Below are positions 55,403 through 64,000 of a stretch of 64,000 nucleotides of DNA, piece after piece (the stretch's first letter is position 1; every line of letters begins with the position of its first letter). The translations under genes were made by a program, and so were the position numbers. This DNA is from Flavobacterium faecale. Lineage in GTDB: Bacteria; Bacteroidota; Bacteroidia; Flavobacteriales; Flavobacteriaceae. The stretch lies in contig NZ_CP020918.1 in NCBI RefSeq assembly GCF_003076455.1, positions 930,001-994,000 of the forward strand, in the 5' to 3' direction. The notes under the pieces were generated by a model. That model worked only from the letters and a program-made list of their open reading frames with translations, did no database searches and had not been told where the DNA came from.

Positions 55403-58021
55403 TTATTGTTTTTTTAGTGCTTCGTATGCCTCCAAATTCTTTTTAATTTGAATAACACTATAATTTTCAGTAGACACAATTAGCGGACTGTCTTCAATTT
55501 TATAACTCTTATTTTGTTTCAATAGCGTTGTGATACTATTGGCGTATACCTCTGAAGTTGCTCCTTGAACTACAAAAAAGCGTTGATTTGTTTTATAATT
55601 TTCGATTCGAAAACTCAATTGATGCTGCTGTTCTTCATCAATAAACTTCTTCATTTTGGCTTCCATGCTTTTTACTTTGGCATCGTCAAAATTTTCAATT
55701 TTATAAATAATTTTCCAACTTTTTGAAGGTGCCGCACTAAAGTTCATATTCTCCAATGCCGGTATTTGAGTCTTCAAAATACTCATTGCTTTTTTGCCTT
55801 CCTCTGTATTTGGATAATTATCCGCAACATACTGAATTGCTTTTTTGTACGGCACCAAACCTTGCGCTTTTCCAATTGCATTGGCGCGTAGTAACTCAAA
55901 TTTTGATACAATTTCGTCTCCAGCATATTGGTTAATCAACAAATCGGTTTTGGTGAGTACCTCATCAAATTTTTCTTCATCATACAAGGCATACGTTTGG
56001 TCGTACACACCCTCAGGAGAATCTTTGGCTTCTTGAATTTTTGAATTGCTAATGATTTGTGCATACCTAGAATCCGGAAACTGAGACACAATGGCTTTTT
56101 TCACTTCTAAAGCTCTAGAACTGTCTGTTATTTGATAAATTTTGTACAAATTATACAGCGCCGGCAATACTATTTTCTCTTCTGGTTGCTGACGTAGCAA
56201 TTGCTCCAGTTTATTCGAAGCCAAATTGTATTCTTTAAATTTTTCTTTATAAATCACACCCAATTGATAGTAAGCAAAGTTGCGTTCTTTGTTGAGACTG
56301 TCTCTTTCTTTTGGGTCTGTGGGAATCTGGTTGATATAAAAATCGGTAGCATACGCTGGATTTTCGTCTGCTTCTGCCTTAGCTTTTGCAGCATCATCCT
56401 GTTGATCATTTGCATTTGAGTTGGCTACAGCAGCAGAAGCTCCAGAAACCATCCTCCAGTTGACACCTGGAGTTCGAGCGCCCCAATTTTTTTTGAACTG
56501 AACTTTTCCAAAGGCCACGGTAGTGGGATTATAAAAATAAAACAAAGGCGATTGCGAACTACTTGCTCCAATTGAAGGTGGCAAAATAGCCATGTTGGGC
56601 TTTGCAATTCCGGTATTTGGGTTTGCAACAGCGTCATCATTATTGGTTGCTTTGCTGTTATTTTCAATGTTCTTTTGAATTTGCAACTGCTTTTCGAGTA
56701 AAATTCTTTTTTTCTCGTCTTGCTTTTTTAGCTCTGTGATATAGTTCTCATAATAGGCAATACGCTCTGGACCCGACATATCGATCACCTTAATAATACT
56801 ATCGTTTTTGACTGCCACAGCTTCGTTCAAGATCACTTCATCAAGATTTTTACGCACTTTGGACAGGTGAATAAATTCTCGAGTTTTGTCATTTAACTTC
56901 GTTAACGTACTATCATAATACTTAGCTGCTATAGGATATTTGGCATCTCTAAAGTATCTGTTGGCAATGTTTCTATAATTTGAAGCCACCAAATACTCAT
57001 CACCTTTCGTGCTTTTTAATGAGGCATTGTAATATTTCTTTGCCTTAGCATCATTATTTTGCTTGTCGTAAAAAAGTCCGAATTGATGATTTAACACATC
57101 TAGAAAAGGACGGTTTTCGCGATCTTTTAGTAATTTATTAAATGTTTCAACAAATTGTAGGGTATCACCGTTTTTAAAATCAAAAAGTTGTGCTTTTTTT
57201 GCTTGCGCCTGAATCACGTACTTGCGTTCTGCTTTACGGTTCATTTCGATTATTGATTCATAACTTTCTAAGGCTTTCTCAGGGCTATTTAATTCTTCAT
57301 AAAGTTGCCCAAGAATAAAACGGTAGCGCGCTTTTTGTTTGTTTTTTGTCGAAAATTTCTCTGCCAAAACCAATTTTGTTACCGCACTATCTTTTTCTTC
57401 CAAGTTCAAATAGGCTTCAGACAGTAAAGCATTCGCGTCTGATTTAATTTGTTTTTTGAGTTTTTCTCCTCCCAACAATCGTTTCATATTGTCTACCACC
57501 ACAGCATCATTGCCTAAGCGCATGTTGGTTTTTTCACGCCAAATTTTAGCTTCGTAAATACGACTACTACTTGGATATTTGTACAAAATGTAATTGAAGG
57601 CATCCAGGGCAGGAATAAAACGCTGATCGTAGTAGCGCGCTTTCCCTAGAAGTAAATAAGCTTCATCGGTTTGAAAATTTCTTTCGGTACCGTCAATATT
57701 CATCGAATGTTTTTGAATTGCCTTTGTAGCTTTGGTTTCGGCAACATCAAAATCGGTATTTTTTTGTTTTTTGTCACCTACCAGATCTTCATTGAACTGC
57801 ATTTTTTCGATAGGCAAAAGTTTCCAAAAGTTATCTTGATCATTTGCATTGATTCCTGCTACGCCTTTGTCAAGACCAATTTGTCCGTTGTACAAAATAT
57901 TGTATTTGGTACTCAAGGCATGTGAATTTCTAGACAAAAAGCTATCTCTTTTGGTAGAACATGCTCCCAAAAAAATAACAAGTCCTAGCGAAATAGAAGA
58001 ATTAACTATATTGGTTTTCAA
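55403..58021 (-). CDS. sprE: TPR lipoprotein SprE/PorW, T9SS and gliding protein
   Basis: Protein of 872 residues: lipobox FLGAC (C21), TPR-like repeats in the first half (AYLLLGKARYYDQRFIPALD, YRFILGQLYEELNSPEKALE) and again near 580-740, and a small C-terminal domain. Length, lipoprotein nature and position upstream of bactofilin and atp genes fit SprE/PorW, which is needed for type IX secretion and gliding in Flavobacterium. The identification is by recall, not by search. The first part of the operon; its promoter was not found in the 120-nt region upstream. Confidence 0.78.
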   Translation of the reverse strand: MKTNIVNSSISLGLVIFLGACSTKRDSFLSRNSHALSTKYNILYNGQIGLDKGVAGINANDQDNFWKLLPIEKMQFNEDLVGDKKQKNTDFDVAETKATKAIQKHSMNIDGTERNFQTDEAYLLLGKARYYDQRFIPALDAFNYILYKYPSSSRIYEAKIWREKTNMRLGNDAVVVDNMKRLLGGEKLKKQIKSDANALLSEAYLNLEEKDSAVTKLVLAEKFSTKNKQKARYRFILGQLYEELNSPEKALESYESIIEMNRKAERKYVIQAQAKKAQLFDFKNGDTLQFVETFNKLLKDRENRPFLDVLNHQFGLFYDKQNNDAKAKKYYNASLKSTKGDEYLVASNYRNIANRYFRDAKYPIAAKYYDSTLTKLNDKTREFIHLSKVRKNLDEVILNEAVAVKNDSIIKVIDMSGPERIAYYENYITELKKQDEKKRILLEKQLQIQKNIENNSKATNNDDAVANPNTGIAKPNMAILPPSIGASSSQSPLFYFYNPTTVAFGKVQFKKNWGARTPGVNWRMVSGASAAVANSNANDQQDDAAKAKAEADENPAYATDFYINQIPTDPKERDSLNKERNFAYYQLGVIYKEKFKEYNLASNKLEQLLRQQPEEKIVLPALYNLYKIYQITDSSRALEVKKAIVSQFPDSRYAQIISNSKIQEAKDSPEGVYDQTYALYDEEKFDEVLTKTDLLINQYAGDEIVSKFELLRANAIGKAQGLVPYKKAIQYVADNYPNTEEGKKAMSILKTQIPALENMNFSAAPSKSWKIIYKIENFDDAKVKSMEAKMKKFIDEEQQHQLSFRIENYKTNQRFFVVQGATSEVYANSITTLLKQNKSYKIEDSPLIVSTENYSVIQIKKNLEAYEALKKQ

Positions 58022-58182
58022 TTGAATGTATTTTTTATCATTTAACTTCTAAAATACTTTTTTAGTATAATGACTGGTAAAAATACGCTTCTTTTTGATA
58101 TATAGAAATTTAAAGCGCTAAAATCACTTTTTGTGCTAGTAAGAATTTTGGGGTTTTCAGAATATTGATGATTATAAAAATT

Positions 58183-58904
58183 TTAGGATACGGCAGGATT
58201 GTCTTTATAATATTGATATTCTGGATAGGTTTTTATTAAATATTTTTCTGTTCTCGAAGGGATAAAAAACAGACTGCAATAACCTAAAAAGCAATAGGCA
58301 ACTAAAATGGACTTAATCCAAATAAGTAAAAATCATTTTCGATTAAGAAATCAAAATGATTGTTTATTGAAATTATTACATTGATTGAGAGAATATGAAC
58401 AGAATTTATATAACCATTTTGGATGAAAATTTCTTCCAGAAGCCATCTTCTTTTTCCACTTTCTTTGGTTCGTTTTAACATTATACTATTCGAAAACAAT
58501 ACATACATCCATGAGCAAGTAACTGTTAAATACAAAAGCAAAAAAAACCAAGATCCAAACCAGACCTTCTTAGCAATCGTAAATAACAATATAATGAGAA
58601 TAATCGCCAGCAATATTCTTCGGCCAAAGAAAACCTCCTTAAAACTAGTCCACAGCATGTGATAGTATTTTTGAATCATCACTTTCTTTCTACTTTCTAT
58701 CACGTCAGAAAAGCCGAAAACGCCAAATTTTTTAAATTCTATTTCGAGTACTTCGTCAAAACTTAGTGTAGCATTTACTTCCCAATTTTTTTCAATAGCG
58801 TGTGCAAGATGATCTACTAATTCTATTTGCAAATCATGCCACTCTACATAATGTGTACGAGTAAACAAAAACAATTTTTCAATTTGTTGTTTGGATAATG
58901 TCAT
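58183..58904 (-). pseudogene. PadR-linked membrane protein gene with a frameshift
   Basis: The uninterrupted frame covers 58302-58904 (200 codons; TLSKQQIEKLFLFTRTHYVEWHDLQIELVDH at the start in shorter blocks, then membrane helices). After it, another frame continues with strong coding character: LLIWIKSILVAYCFLG, then TEKYLIKTYPEYQYYKDNP, to a TAA at 58183-58185. Adding one base in the A5 run at 58328-58332 (T5 on the coding strand) joins the two into about 240 residues. It is either a homopolymer error, a phase-variable tract or a recent lesion. Confidence 0.65.
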
Positions 58905-58965
58905 TGTAAAATAGTTAATGAAGTTAAAACAGAACTTTATTGATGAGAATTAAAACTGTAAAGGT

Positions 58966-59652
58966 TTATTTTAAATTCATCTGAGACAATTCGCGTGTTT
59001 GCTTCACAAACTTTAGGTGTTGAAAACCCATATTTATGTACAAACAGGTCATAGTAAAAAATGTAACTGGATAAAAATAGAATAGAATTTGAGCATCAGC
59101 AATTGAACTTACTTTTTTAAAACTATAAATCCCGATAATCATAAGGGTCAAATTTATGATCTGATAAAAACTCGTTAAATTAAAAATAAAGCTGTAGGTC
59201 GAAACTGTTTTAGTTTTTTTAATTTGAAATTTAATGTAGAAAAGCAGTAGTAAAATTACTGCACAAAAACTTTGCAAAACTAAGTTCATGGTCGAAAGCA
59301 TTGCTATTGAATCACCAATTTTAATTTTCACAGCAAATAGAGCCATGATTAAGCCGCAACTTATAGCTATTAAAAACAGTCTTTTGTTTAAACGAACACA
59401 CTTTTGCAAAGCTATTTTGGGTATCGAAAGGTTTAGCTTTAACAACCACGAGCTTTTTGGTCGTAACATATCTTCCCATCTTGAGAATACATTTTTCAGA
59501 TTTTCATCGAATGATTGTCAATTTTCGTCCATTTCTATTTCGATCTCCGTCGCTATATGGTCTGTTAGCTCCATTTTTAAATCCTCAAAAGGAAGACCGT
59601 TTAAAACTAAAATCGCATCAATTTGCTCAATTTGTTGTTTGGATAATGTCAT
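58966..59652 (-). pseudogene. PadR-linked membrane protein gene interrupted by TGA
   Basis: The frame starts at ATG 59652 (MTLSKQQIEQIDAILVLN, paralogous to the neighbour) and meets TGA at 59518-59520, within a segment reading EMDEN-stop-QSFDENLKNVFSRW. The same frame then continues to 58966 with four to five membrane helices. TGG (Trp) to TGA is the simplest explanation. The 167-codon open part is a fragment, so it is called a pseudogene. Confidence 0.75.
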
Positions 59653-59663
59653 TGTAAAGTATT

Positions 59664-60005
59664 TTAAAATTCTAAATTGGGCTTTAGGTTTACAAGTGAT
59701 TGCATATTTCGAATAAAATCTTCTAATTCGGCCAATCGGTTTACGGTTTCTTGGGTTCCAACTTCGGTAAGTTTATAATATTTACGCATTCGATTATCCA
59801 CTTTTTTAATTTCGACCTCCAATATTCCCTCTCCTTCCAACTTATGAAGCGCAGGATACAAGGCACCTTCGGTGATATTGAGTTCGCCGGCAGTAATTGC
59901 TTTTACCTTTTGCGTAATCTCATATCCATACATCTTTCCGTTTTCCTCTAGCAACTTCATTATGATGGTAGTAAGACTGCCTTTGTATAATTGTGAATTC
60001 TTCAT
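59664..60005 (-). CDS. PadR-family transcriptional regulator
   Basis: The start is set at ATG 60005 (MKNSQLYKGSLTTIIMKLL); the longer frame to 60056 runs through the promoter. Protein of 113 residues with the PadR winged helix: YGYEITQKVKAITAGELNIT, EGALYPALHKLEGEGIL and RMRKYYKLTEVG. It represses until a ligand binds and usually controls its own operon, here the two membrane-protein genes that are now broken. Confidence 0.93.
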   Translation of the reverse strand: MKNSQLYKGSLTTIIMKLLEENGKMYGYEITQKVKAITAGELNITEGALYPALHKLEGEGILEVEIKKVDNRMRKYYKLTEVGTQETVNRLAELEDFIRNMQSLVNLKPNLEF

Positions 60006-60025
60006 AACTACTTTTTCTGTTCGTA

Positions 60026-60064
60026 CAAATATACATAAGATTCTTATACATAACATTCTTATGT
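60026..60064 (-). promoter_or_regulatory. PadR promoter and operator
   Basis: A minus-strand TATATTTG (60033-60026) -7 box, followed upstream by two palindromes: ATAAG-ATT-CTTAT (60035-60047) and ACATAA-N5-TTATGT (60048-60064). ATGT/ACAT half sites are typical PadR targets, so autoregulation is likely. A canonical TTG at -33 is not seen. Confidence 0.6.
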
Positions 60065-60110
60065 GTGTAAAGTTTCAAAAACTTTGATTTAAGAAAACTA
60101 TTCACTTTAC

Positions 60111-60118
60111 TATATTTG
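60111..60118 (+). promoter_or_regulatory. -7 box of the FNR-type reductase gene
   Basis: TATATTTG, 16 nt upstream of the ATG; a TTTG lies 24 nt further upstream, slightly too far for a standard -33 element. Confidence 0.45.
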
Positions 60119-60134
60119 TAAAAAATTAAAATCT

Positions 60135-61187
60135 ATGTCTTCATTTTTAAAATTAATTATAAAAGAAGTAAAGCGTGAAACGGCCAATGCAGTTTCGATT
60201 CTTTTTAATGTACCCGAAGAATTAAAAGCAGAATACCGTTTTGTGGCTGGTCAATATGTGAACCTAAAATTAACGCTAGACGGAAAAGAAATTCGTAGAG
60301 CCTACTCAATTTGTTCTTCACCAGAAAGTGGTGAGTTACGCATTGCAGTAAAAGCAGTAAAAGAAGGTGTGTTTTCGCAATTTGCAAACAATCAACTTAA
60401 AGCCGGTGACGTGATCGAAGTAGGCAAACCAGAAGGTAAATTTATATTGGAACCTAGCGCTGATGCTCAAAAAAATTACATCGCTTTTGCATCTGGTAGT
60501 GGAATAACACCTGTGATTTCGATCATAAAATCGGTATTGAAAAGCGAGCCAAAAAGCTCATTTGTATTGGTTTACGGAAATAAATCACCTGAAGAAACTA
60601 TATTTCAGCAAGAATTACACGATTTGCATTTGCAATACGTAAGCCGTTTTATAGTAGACAATGTATATAGTCAAATAAATGTGGACAACGCACAGTTTGG
60701 GCGTGTAGACAAATCGGTGATTAATTATGTATTGAATACCAAACACAAAGAAATTGAATTTGATCAATTCTTTTTGTGCGGACCAGAGGAGATGATAAAC
60801 ACTGCTTGTGCGGTTTTGAAAGAGAAAAACGTAAGTGAATCGGCTATACATTTTGAACTTTTCACCTCATCATCACAAGAGATCGAAATTAAAGAATCAC
60901 TTAGCGGTCATTCTAAAATTACCGTTTTGGTAGATGATGAAGAAACTAGTTTTGAAATGTCACAAAAGCAAACCATTTTGGAAGCGGCATTGAAAAAAGG
61001 AATCGATGCTCCCTATTCTTGCCAAGGTGGAATATGCAGTAGTTGCCTTGCGAGAGTAACAGTTGGAACTGCCGAAATGTCTAAAAACTCTATTTTATCT
61101 GATAAAGAAATCGCAGATGGTTTGATCTTAACTTGTCAAGCGCACCCAACATCACAGACGATTTATATTGATTATGATGACGTATAG
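60135..61187 (+). CDS. Ferredoxin-NADP reductase-like protein with C-terminal 2Fe-2S domain
   Basis: Protein of 350 residues: FAD domain with RAYS (55-58), NAD(P) domain with GSGITPVISI (about 122-131), and a plant-type ferredoxin domain with C296, C301, C304 and C334 (CX4CX2CX29C). This is the PaaE/HmpX layout of phenylacetyl-CoA epoxidase reductases and related electron-transfer proteins. No paa genes are next to it, so the partner oxygenase is unknown. Confidence 0.92.
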   Translation: MSSFLKLIIKEVKRETANAVSILFNVPEELKAEYRFVAGQYVNLKLTLDGKEIRRAYSICSSPESGELRIAVKAVKEGVFSQFANNQLKAGDVIEVGKPEGKFILEPSADAQKNYIAFASGSGITPVISIIKSVLKSEPKSSFVLVYGNKSPEETIFQQELHDLHLQYVSRFIVDNVYSQINVDNAQFGRVDKSVINYVLNTKHKEIEFDQFFLCGPEEMINTACAVLKEKNVSESAIHFELFTSSSQEIEIKESLSGHSKITVLVDDEETSFEMSQKQTILEAALKKGIDAPYSCQGGICSSCLARVTVGTAEMSKNSILSDKEIADGLILTCQAHPTSQTIYIDYDDV

Positions 61188-61220
61188 TCCCCCTAACCCC
61201 AAAAGGGTGAATTTGGAATA

Positions 61221-61529
61221 ATGATAAATAAAACCGAAATATTTAAAAATGCTACTGAACTTCTGGATGAACCAGAAGTTCGAGCACTTTTGGAGTATTG
61301 CGAAAGTCTTGAGGATGAATTGGTTGATTTTAAATTCGAAAAATCAAATAACAAAGAATTGATCTTACTCGACATGATCAAAGAAGTGGTAAAAGGCTGC
61401 TCTGCTCTGGAAAAAGAACAAATGGAGCACGATCGTTTTGGTTATGATTCTCCTAATTACCAAGACACCATTACCCACCTAAAAAGATACATACACGAAA
61501 TTTGTCGCATTAATAAAATTTGGCTTTAA
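61221..61529 (+). CDS. Hypothetical helical protein
   Basis: Protein of 102 residues, acidic and mostly helical (NATELLDEPEVRALLEYCESL, EKEQMEHDRFGYDSPNYQDT). No signal or membrane segment. It follows the reductase gene by 33 nt, in a stretch that carries a small G/C-rich repeat, and may share its transcript. No function is known to me. Confidence 0.7.
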   Translation: MINKTEIFKNATELLDEPEVRALLEYCESLEDELVDFKFEKSNNKELILLDMIKEVVKGCSALEKEQMEHDRFGYDSPNYQDTITHLKRYIHEICRINKIWL

Positions 61530-61556
61530 TGAGGCAAAGTCACCAATTTCGATTAC

Positions 61557-62657
61557 TTAAATCGCCTCAAATAATTTGCCTGGCAAAGGTCTAATCACCC
61601 CTTTGAGTTCCATATTGAGCAACAAACCGGAAATTCTATAAATCGGAAATTCACATTCTAAGGCTATAATGTCCATTAATTCTTTACCGGTTTTTAGAAG
61701 ATAATCGTATATTTTTTGTTCGTCAGGCTCTAATTCTACAAAAAGCTGTTTTTGAACCGGTTTTGCCATGGCCTGAATATCCCAATTTAGAATATAAATC
61801 AAATCGGCTGCAGAGGTGAGCACGTGAGCTTTTTGAGATTTGATCAAATTATTACAGCCCTGACTGTACTTATCGGTTACACGACCTGGTACAGCAAAAA
61901 CATCTCTGTTATAATCGTTTGCCATGTTGGCGGTAATCAATGATCCGCCGCGATCTGCAGATTCTATTACAATGGTCGCTTCGGTCATACCTGCGACAAT
62001 ACGGTTGCGACGTACAAAATTCTCTTTATCAGGATTGGTGGTACTCCAAAATTCACTCATAAAACCACCGTTTTCTTCCATCCTTGCAACATACTTTTTA
62101 TGCGGTTTAGGATAAATTTGGTTGAGTCCATGGGCAACAACACCAATAGTTTGCAAATTGTACTCCATTGCCAATTGGTGGGCTACAATATCAACACCAT
62201 AAGCAAAACCACTCACAATTACAGGGTTAAGCGGCGCTAAATCTTCGATCAATTTTCTGCAAAATTCGGTTCCATACGAGGTAATTTGTCTCGTACCTAC
62301 AATACTAATTAATTTGCGGTTGTTCCAATCAATGTTTCCAGAACTAAAAAGCAGTACAGGACCATCAAAACAATGTTTCAATCGGTCTGGGTAATTAGCA
62401 TCCTGAAAATAATGTGTTTTGATGCCATTGGTTTCAATAAACTGCATTTCTTTGGTGGCTTTTTCAAAAACCGTTTTATCTTGCATATTTTTGAGCAACG
62501 CAGTCCCTACTCCATCAATTGAAGCAAGTTGTTGGGGCTTAGTTTTGAAAACTTCTTCGGCAGTGCCGTAGTTGGCAAGGAGCTTTTTGGCCATAATATC
62601 GCCAACACCGTCTACTCTTTGCAGTGCCAATAGGTAAAATAATTCTTGTTCTGTCAT
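61557..62657 (-). CDS. dprA: DNA-processing protein DprA
   Basis: Protein of 366 residues: an N-terminal helix-hairpin-helix region (LALQRVDGVGDIMAKKLL), the Rossmann-like core with GTRQITSYG, VSGFAYGVDIVAHQLAME, NFVRRNRIVAGMTEA and GGSLITANMANDYNR, and a C-terminal winged helix. It loads RecA on incoming single-stranded DNA in transformation. Convergent with the 61221 gene. Confidence 0.96.
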   Translation of the reverse strand: MTEQELFYLLALQRVDGVGDIMAKKLLANYGTAEEVFKTKPQQLASIDGVGTALLKNMQDKTVFEKATKEMQFIETNGIKTHYFQDANYPDRLKHCFDGPVLLFSSGNIDWNNRKLISIVGTRQITSYGTEFCRKLIEDLAPLNPVIVSGFAYGVDIVAHQLAMEYNLQTIGVVAHGLNQIYPKPHKKYVARMEENGGFMSEFWSTTNPDKENFVRRNRIVAGMTEATIVIESADRGGSLITANMANDYNRDVFAVPGRVTDKYSQGCNNLIKSQKAHVLTSAADLIYILNWDIQAMAKPVQKQLFVELEPDEQKIYDYLLKTGKELMDIIALECEFPIYRISGLLLNMELKGVIRPLPGKLFEAI

Positions 62658-62725
62658 GCTAATGAATTGTGGCTGAAAAGTATAAAAATTTTATGGTATT
62701 TGTTAATAAAAATTGTGAATAAAAT

Positions 62726-62755
62726 TTTGATAACTATTTTCATTACTTAACTTTG
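62726..62755 (+). promoter_or_regulatory. Promoter of the HU-SPOR gene, close to leaderless
   Basis: TTTG (62726-62729), an 18-nt spacer and TAACTTTG (62748-62755). The ATG is only 5 nt after the box, so transcription would begin at or next to the start codon. Confidence 0.6.
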
Positions 62756-62760
62756 CCAAT

Positions 62761-63708
62761 ATGAATATCGAACTTTACATCGCCCAGCTTTTATACCGTT
62801 ACCAGTGCGTTACCGTTCCTGGTTTTGGTGCTTTTTTGACCGAAATTCAATCTGCTCAGTGGATTGAGGAAAGTCATTCGTTTTCTCCACCAAAAAAATC
62901 AGTTTCTTTTAATACCAACATTCGAACAAATGATGGCTTACTAGCAAACCATATTGCCAATGCAGAGAAAACATCGTATAGCTACGCGGTGAGTGCGATT
63001 CAGCATGCTGTTTTGAATTGGAAAAACAATTTGGAGCAAAATGGAAAAATCATTCTTGACGAAATTGGTTCAATCCAATTGAACAGTGAAGGTAGTCTAG
63101 TTTTCAAACCTTTGGAGCAAAACAACTTCTTGACAAGTGCTTTTGGACTTTCTTCATTCATTTCTCCAGCAATTACGAGAGAAATTGAAGCGCATATTGA
63201 ACCTGTTGAAGAAAAAGAAGTAATCGTTTTTGAGCCAGAAACAACAAATAGTCGTTCGTACTTGAAGTATGCCGCTATCTTTGTTCTTGGATTGGGATTG
63301 GCCGGTACAATTGCTTATCCTATGTATCAAAATGAGATGAATACGCAACAAACTTTGGTTGAAAAAGCGGTTCAAAAACAAGTAGAATCAAAAATTCAAG
63401 AAGCTACATTTTTTATCAAAAACCCGCTGCCTGCAGTAACTCTTTCGATAAAAGAAAATAAACCCGAAGTAGTAAAAATGTCCTACCATGTTATGGCAGG
63501 AGCGTTTAGAGACGAAAACAATGCCAACAAAATTCTGAAAAAATTACTAAACGCAGGTTTTGATGCGAAAAGGATTCCGTTGAACAAAAGCAATTTGTAT
63601 CCAGTAATTTACGGTAGCTACAAAACTTTTTCGGAAGCAGAAAAAGCGAAAAAAGTAATTAATGATAAAGACAATCCAGATGCCTGGATTTTGATTGAAT
63701 CACTATAA
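62761..63708 (+). CDS. HU-CCDC81-like and SPOR domain protein
   Basis: Protein of 315 residues: N-terminal HU-like domain (1-130; LYRYQCVTVPGFGAFLTE, ILDEIGSIQLNSEGSL), one membrane helix (about 168-187, YAAIFVLGLGLAGTIAYPMY) and C-terminal SPOR domain (about 238-315; YHVMAGAFRDENNANKILKKL). SPOR binds denuded peptidoglycan at the septum. The HU-like domain is on the cytoplasmic side, so the protein may link DNA or cytoplasmic partners to the cell wall at division. Confidence 0.85.
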   Translation: MNIELYIAQLLYRYQCVTVPGFGAFLTEIQSAQWIEESHSFSPPKKSVSFNTNIRTNDGLLANHIANAEKTSYSYAVSAIQHAVLNWKNNLEQNGKIILDEIGSIQLNSEGSLVFKPLEQNNFLTSAFGLSSFISPAITREIEAHIEPVEEKEVIVFEPETTNSRSYLKYAAIFVLGLGLAGTIAYPMYQNEMNTQQTLVEKAVQKQVESKIQEATFFIKNPLPAVTLSIKENKPEVVKMSYHVMAGAFRDENNANKILKKLLNAGFDAKRIPLNKSNLYPVIYGSYKTFSEAEKAKKVINDKDNPDAWILIESL

Positions 63709-63730
63709 ATCAATCGTCTACCCTATATAA

Positions 63731-63761
63731 AAAAACCTCCAAAGTATGTTTGGAGGTTTTT
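63731..63761. terminator. Bidirectional terminator
   Basis: AAAAACCTCCAAA (63731-63743) pairs with TTTGGAGGTTTTT (63749-63761), with T-runs on both sides, between the HU-SPOR gene and the partial gene at the window end. Confidence 0.9.
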
Positions 63762-63769
63762 TTTGTGCC

Positions 63770-64000
63770 TTATTTAGTAAAGTCTGCTTTGGATAGTTGA
63801 TTACCAAATTTAATATTTGTCCAATTGACCAAAATCCATGGATCATTAGTTTCTATAGCCTCCCAATTCGAACCTTTGTATTTTCGTTTGGTCGGAATCA
63901 ATATACCGTCCACCTCTTCGTATTCCAATTTCATTAGTAAAGGATCTGTTTTACCAAAATCGACAACCGTAAACAAAAATTGATCTACTAAATTTGTAGA
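63770..64000 (-). CDS. Partial gene, C-terminal part only (DUF6503-like)
   Basis: The frame is open to the right end of the window; the 76 codons seen end with KRKYKGSNWEAIETNDPWIL and NIKFGNQLSKADF. This resembles the C-terminus of DUF6503-type Bacteroidota proteins (exported, lipid-binding-like). The apparent start inside it is TTG and is not real. The rest of the gene lies outside the window. Confidence 0.6.
   Translation of the reverse strand, partial: STNLVDQFLFTVVDFGKTDPLLMKLEYEEVDGILIPTKRKYKGSNWEAIETNDPWILVNWTNIKFGNQLSKADFTK

Noticed and set aside
15732..59652. TGA as a sense codon (recoding), because three genes have in-frame TGA
   Set aside because: Normal genes across the window use TGG for Trp, and the toxin TGA replaces an Arg, not a Trp. 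Independent lesions explain the data better.
60006..60056. Longer N-terminus of the PadR protein
   Set aside because: It runs through the -7 box and operator palindrome; MKNSQLYKG is the usual family start.
60135..61187. paaE of a phenylacetate pathway
   Set aside because: Domain layout agrees, but no paaABCD or other pathway gene is near, so a symbol is not assigned.

Overview
The window looks like a chromosomal segment of a Flavobacteriaceae member, most likely Flavobacterium or a close relative. It is AT-rich, has Bacteroidota-type promoters (TTG, about 20 nt, then TAnnTTTG), and carries a sufB-sufC-sufD locus, an ATP synthase operon without atpD/atpC, a SprE/PorW-type gliding/T9SS lipoprotein, DUF4292 and DUF4494 proteins and a PorW-bactofilin-atp gene order. 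No rRNA, tRNA, CRISPR array or intact transposase was seen.

Layout. (1) 0.2-5.7 kb: a tight minus-strand operon of small redox and repair enzymes, with a haloalkane dehalogenase at each end (HLD-III type first, HLD-II type last). (2) 6-9.8 kb: a minus-strand quinone/nitro-reductase operon (MDR reductase, nitroreductase, double-ABM protein, degenerate MBL protein) divergent from an HxlR regulator. A paralogous operon at 17.1-19.8 kb has the same promoter and operator sequences but no regulator next to it. (3) 9.8-17 kb: an accessory region of single genes separated by copies of a repeat of up to about 300 bp. It holds a sterol-desaturase-type oxygenase, a DUF805-like membrane protein, a PD-(D/E)XK-like protein, a TPR-HEPN protein and a SIR2-like protein interrupted by an in-frame TGA. 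A structured RNA resembling the flavo-1 motif follows. (4) 20-21 kb: a decayed toxin-antitoxin pair between 47-bp direct repeats, then DUF4494 and a lipoprotein. (5) 22.7-27.3 kb: the Suf Fe-S assembly operon, with an intact YoeB-type toxin-antitoxin pair between sufB and sufC. (6) 27.6-41.2 kb: plus-strand envelope genes and peptidases (DUF898, M48, MBL, S8 lipoprotein, M1, BamA-like barrel, geranylgeranyl-reductase-type flavoprotein, lipoprotein) and mfd. (7) 41.6-48.9 kb: minus-strand envelope genes (EnvC-like, DUF4292, TPR, NDP-sugar transferase, dut, flippase, GNAT). (8) 49-58 kb: sprE/porW, bactofilin, atpZ, an atpI-like gene, then atpB-E-F-H-A-G. (9) 58.2-60.1 kb: a PadR operon in which both membrane-protein genes are broken. 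(10) 60.1-64 kb: an FNR/ferredoxin-type reductase, dprA and a HU-SPOR protein.

Four reading-frame lesions were found by translating past the apparent stops: TGA in the SIR2-like gene, TGA in the 20.5-kb toxin, and TGA and a homopolymer frameshift in the two PadR-linked membrane genes. The strongest candidates for new biology are the SIR2-like/HEPN pair in the repeat-punctuated accessory block, the twin HxlR operator system, and the toxin-antitoxin pair inside the suf operon. All functional calls rest on reading motifs by eye; no database search was run.
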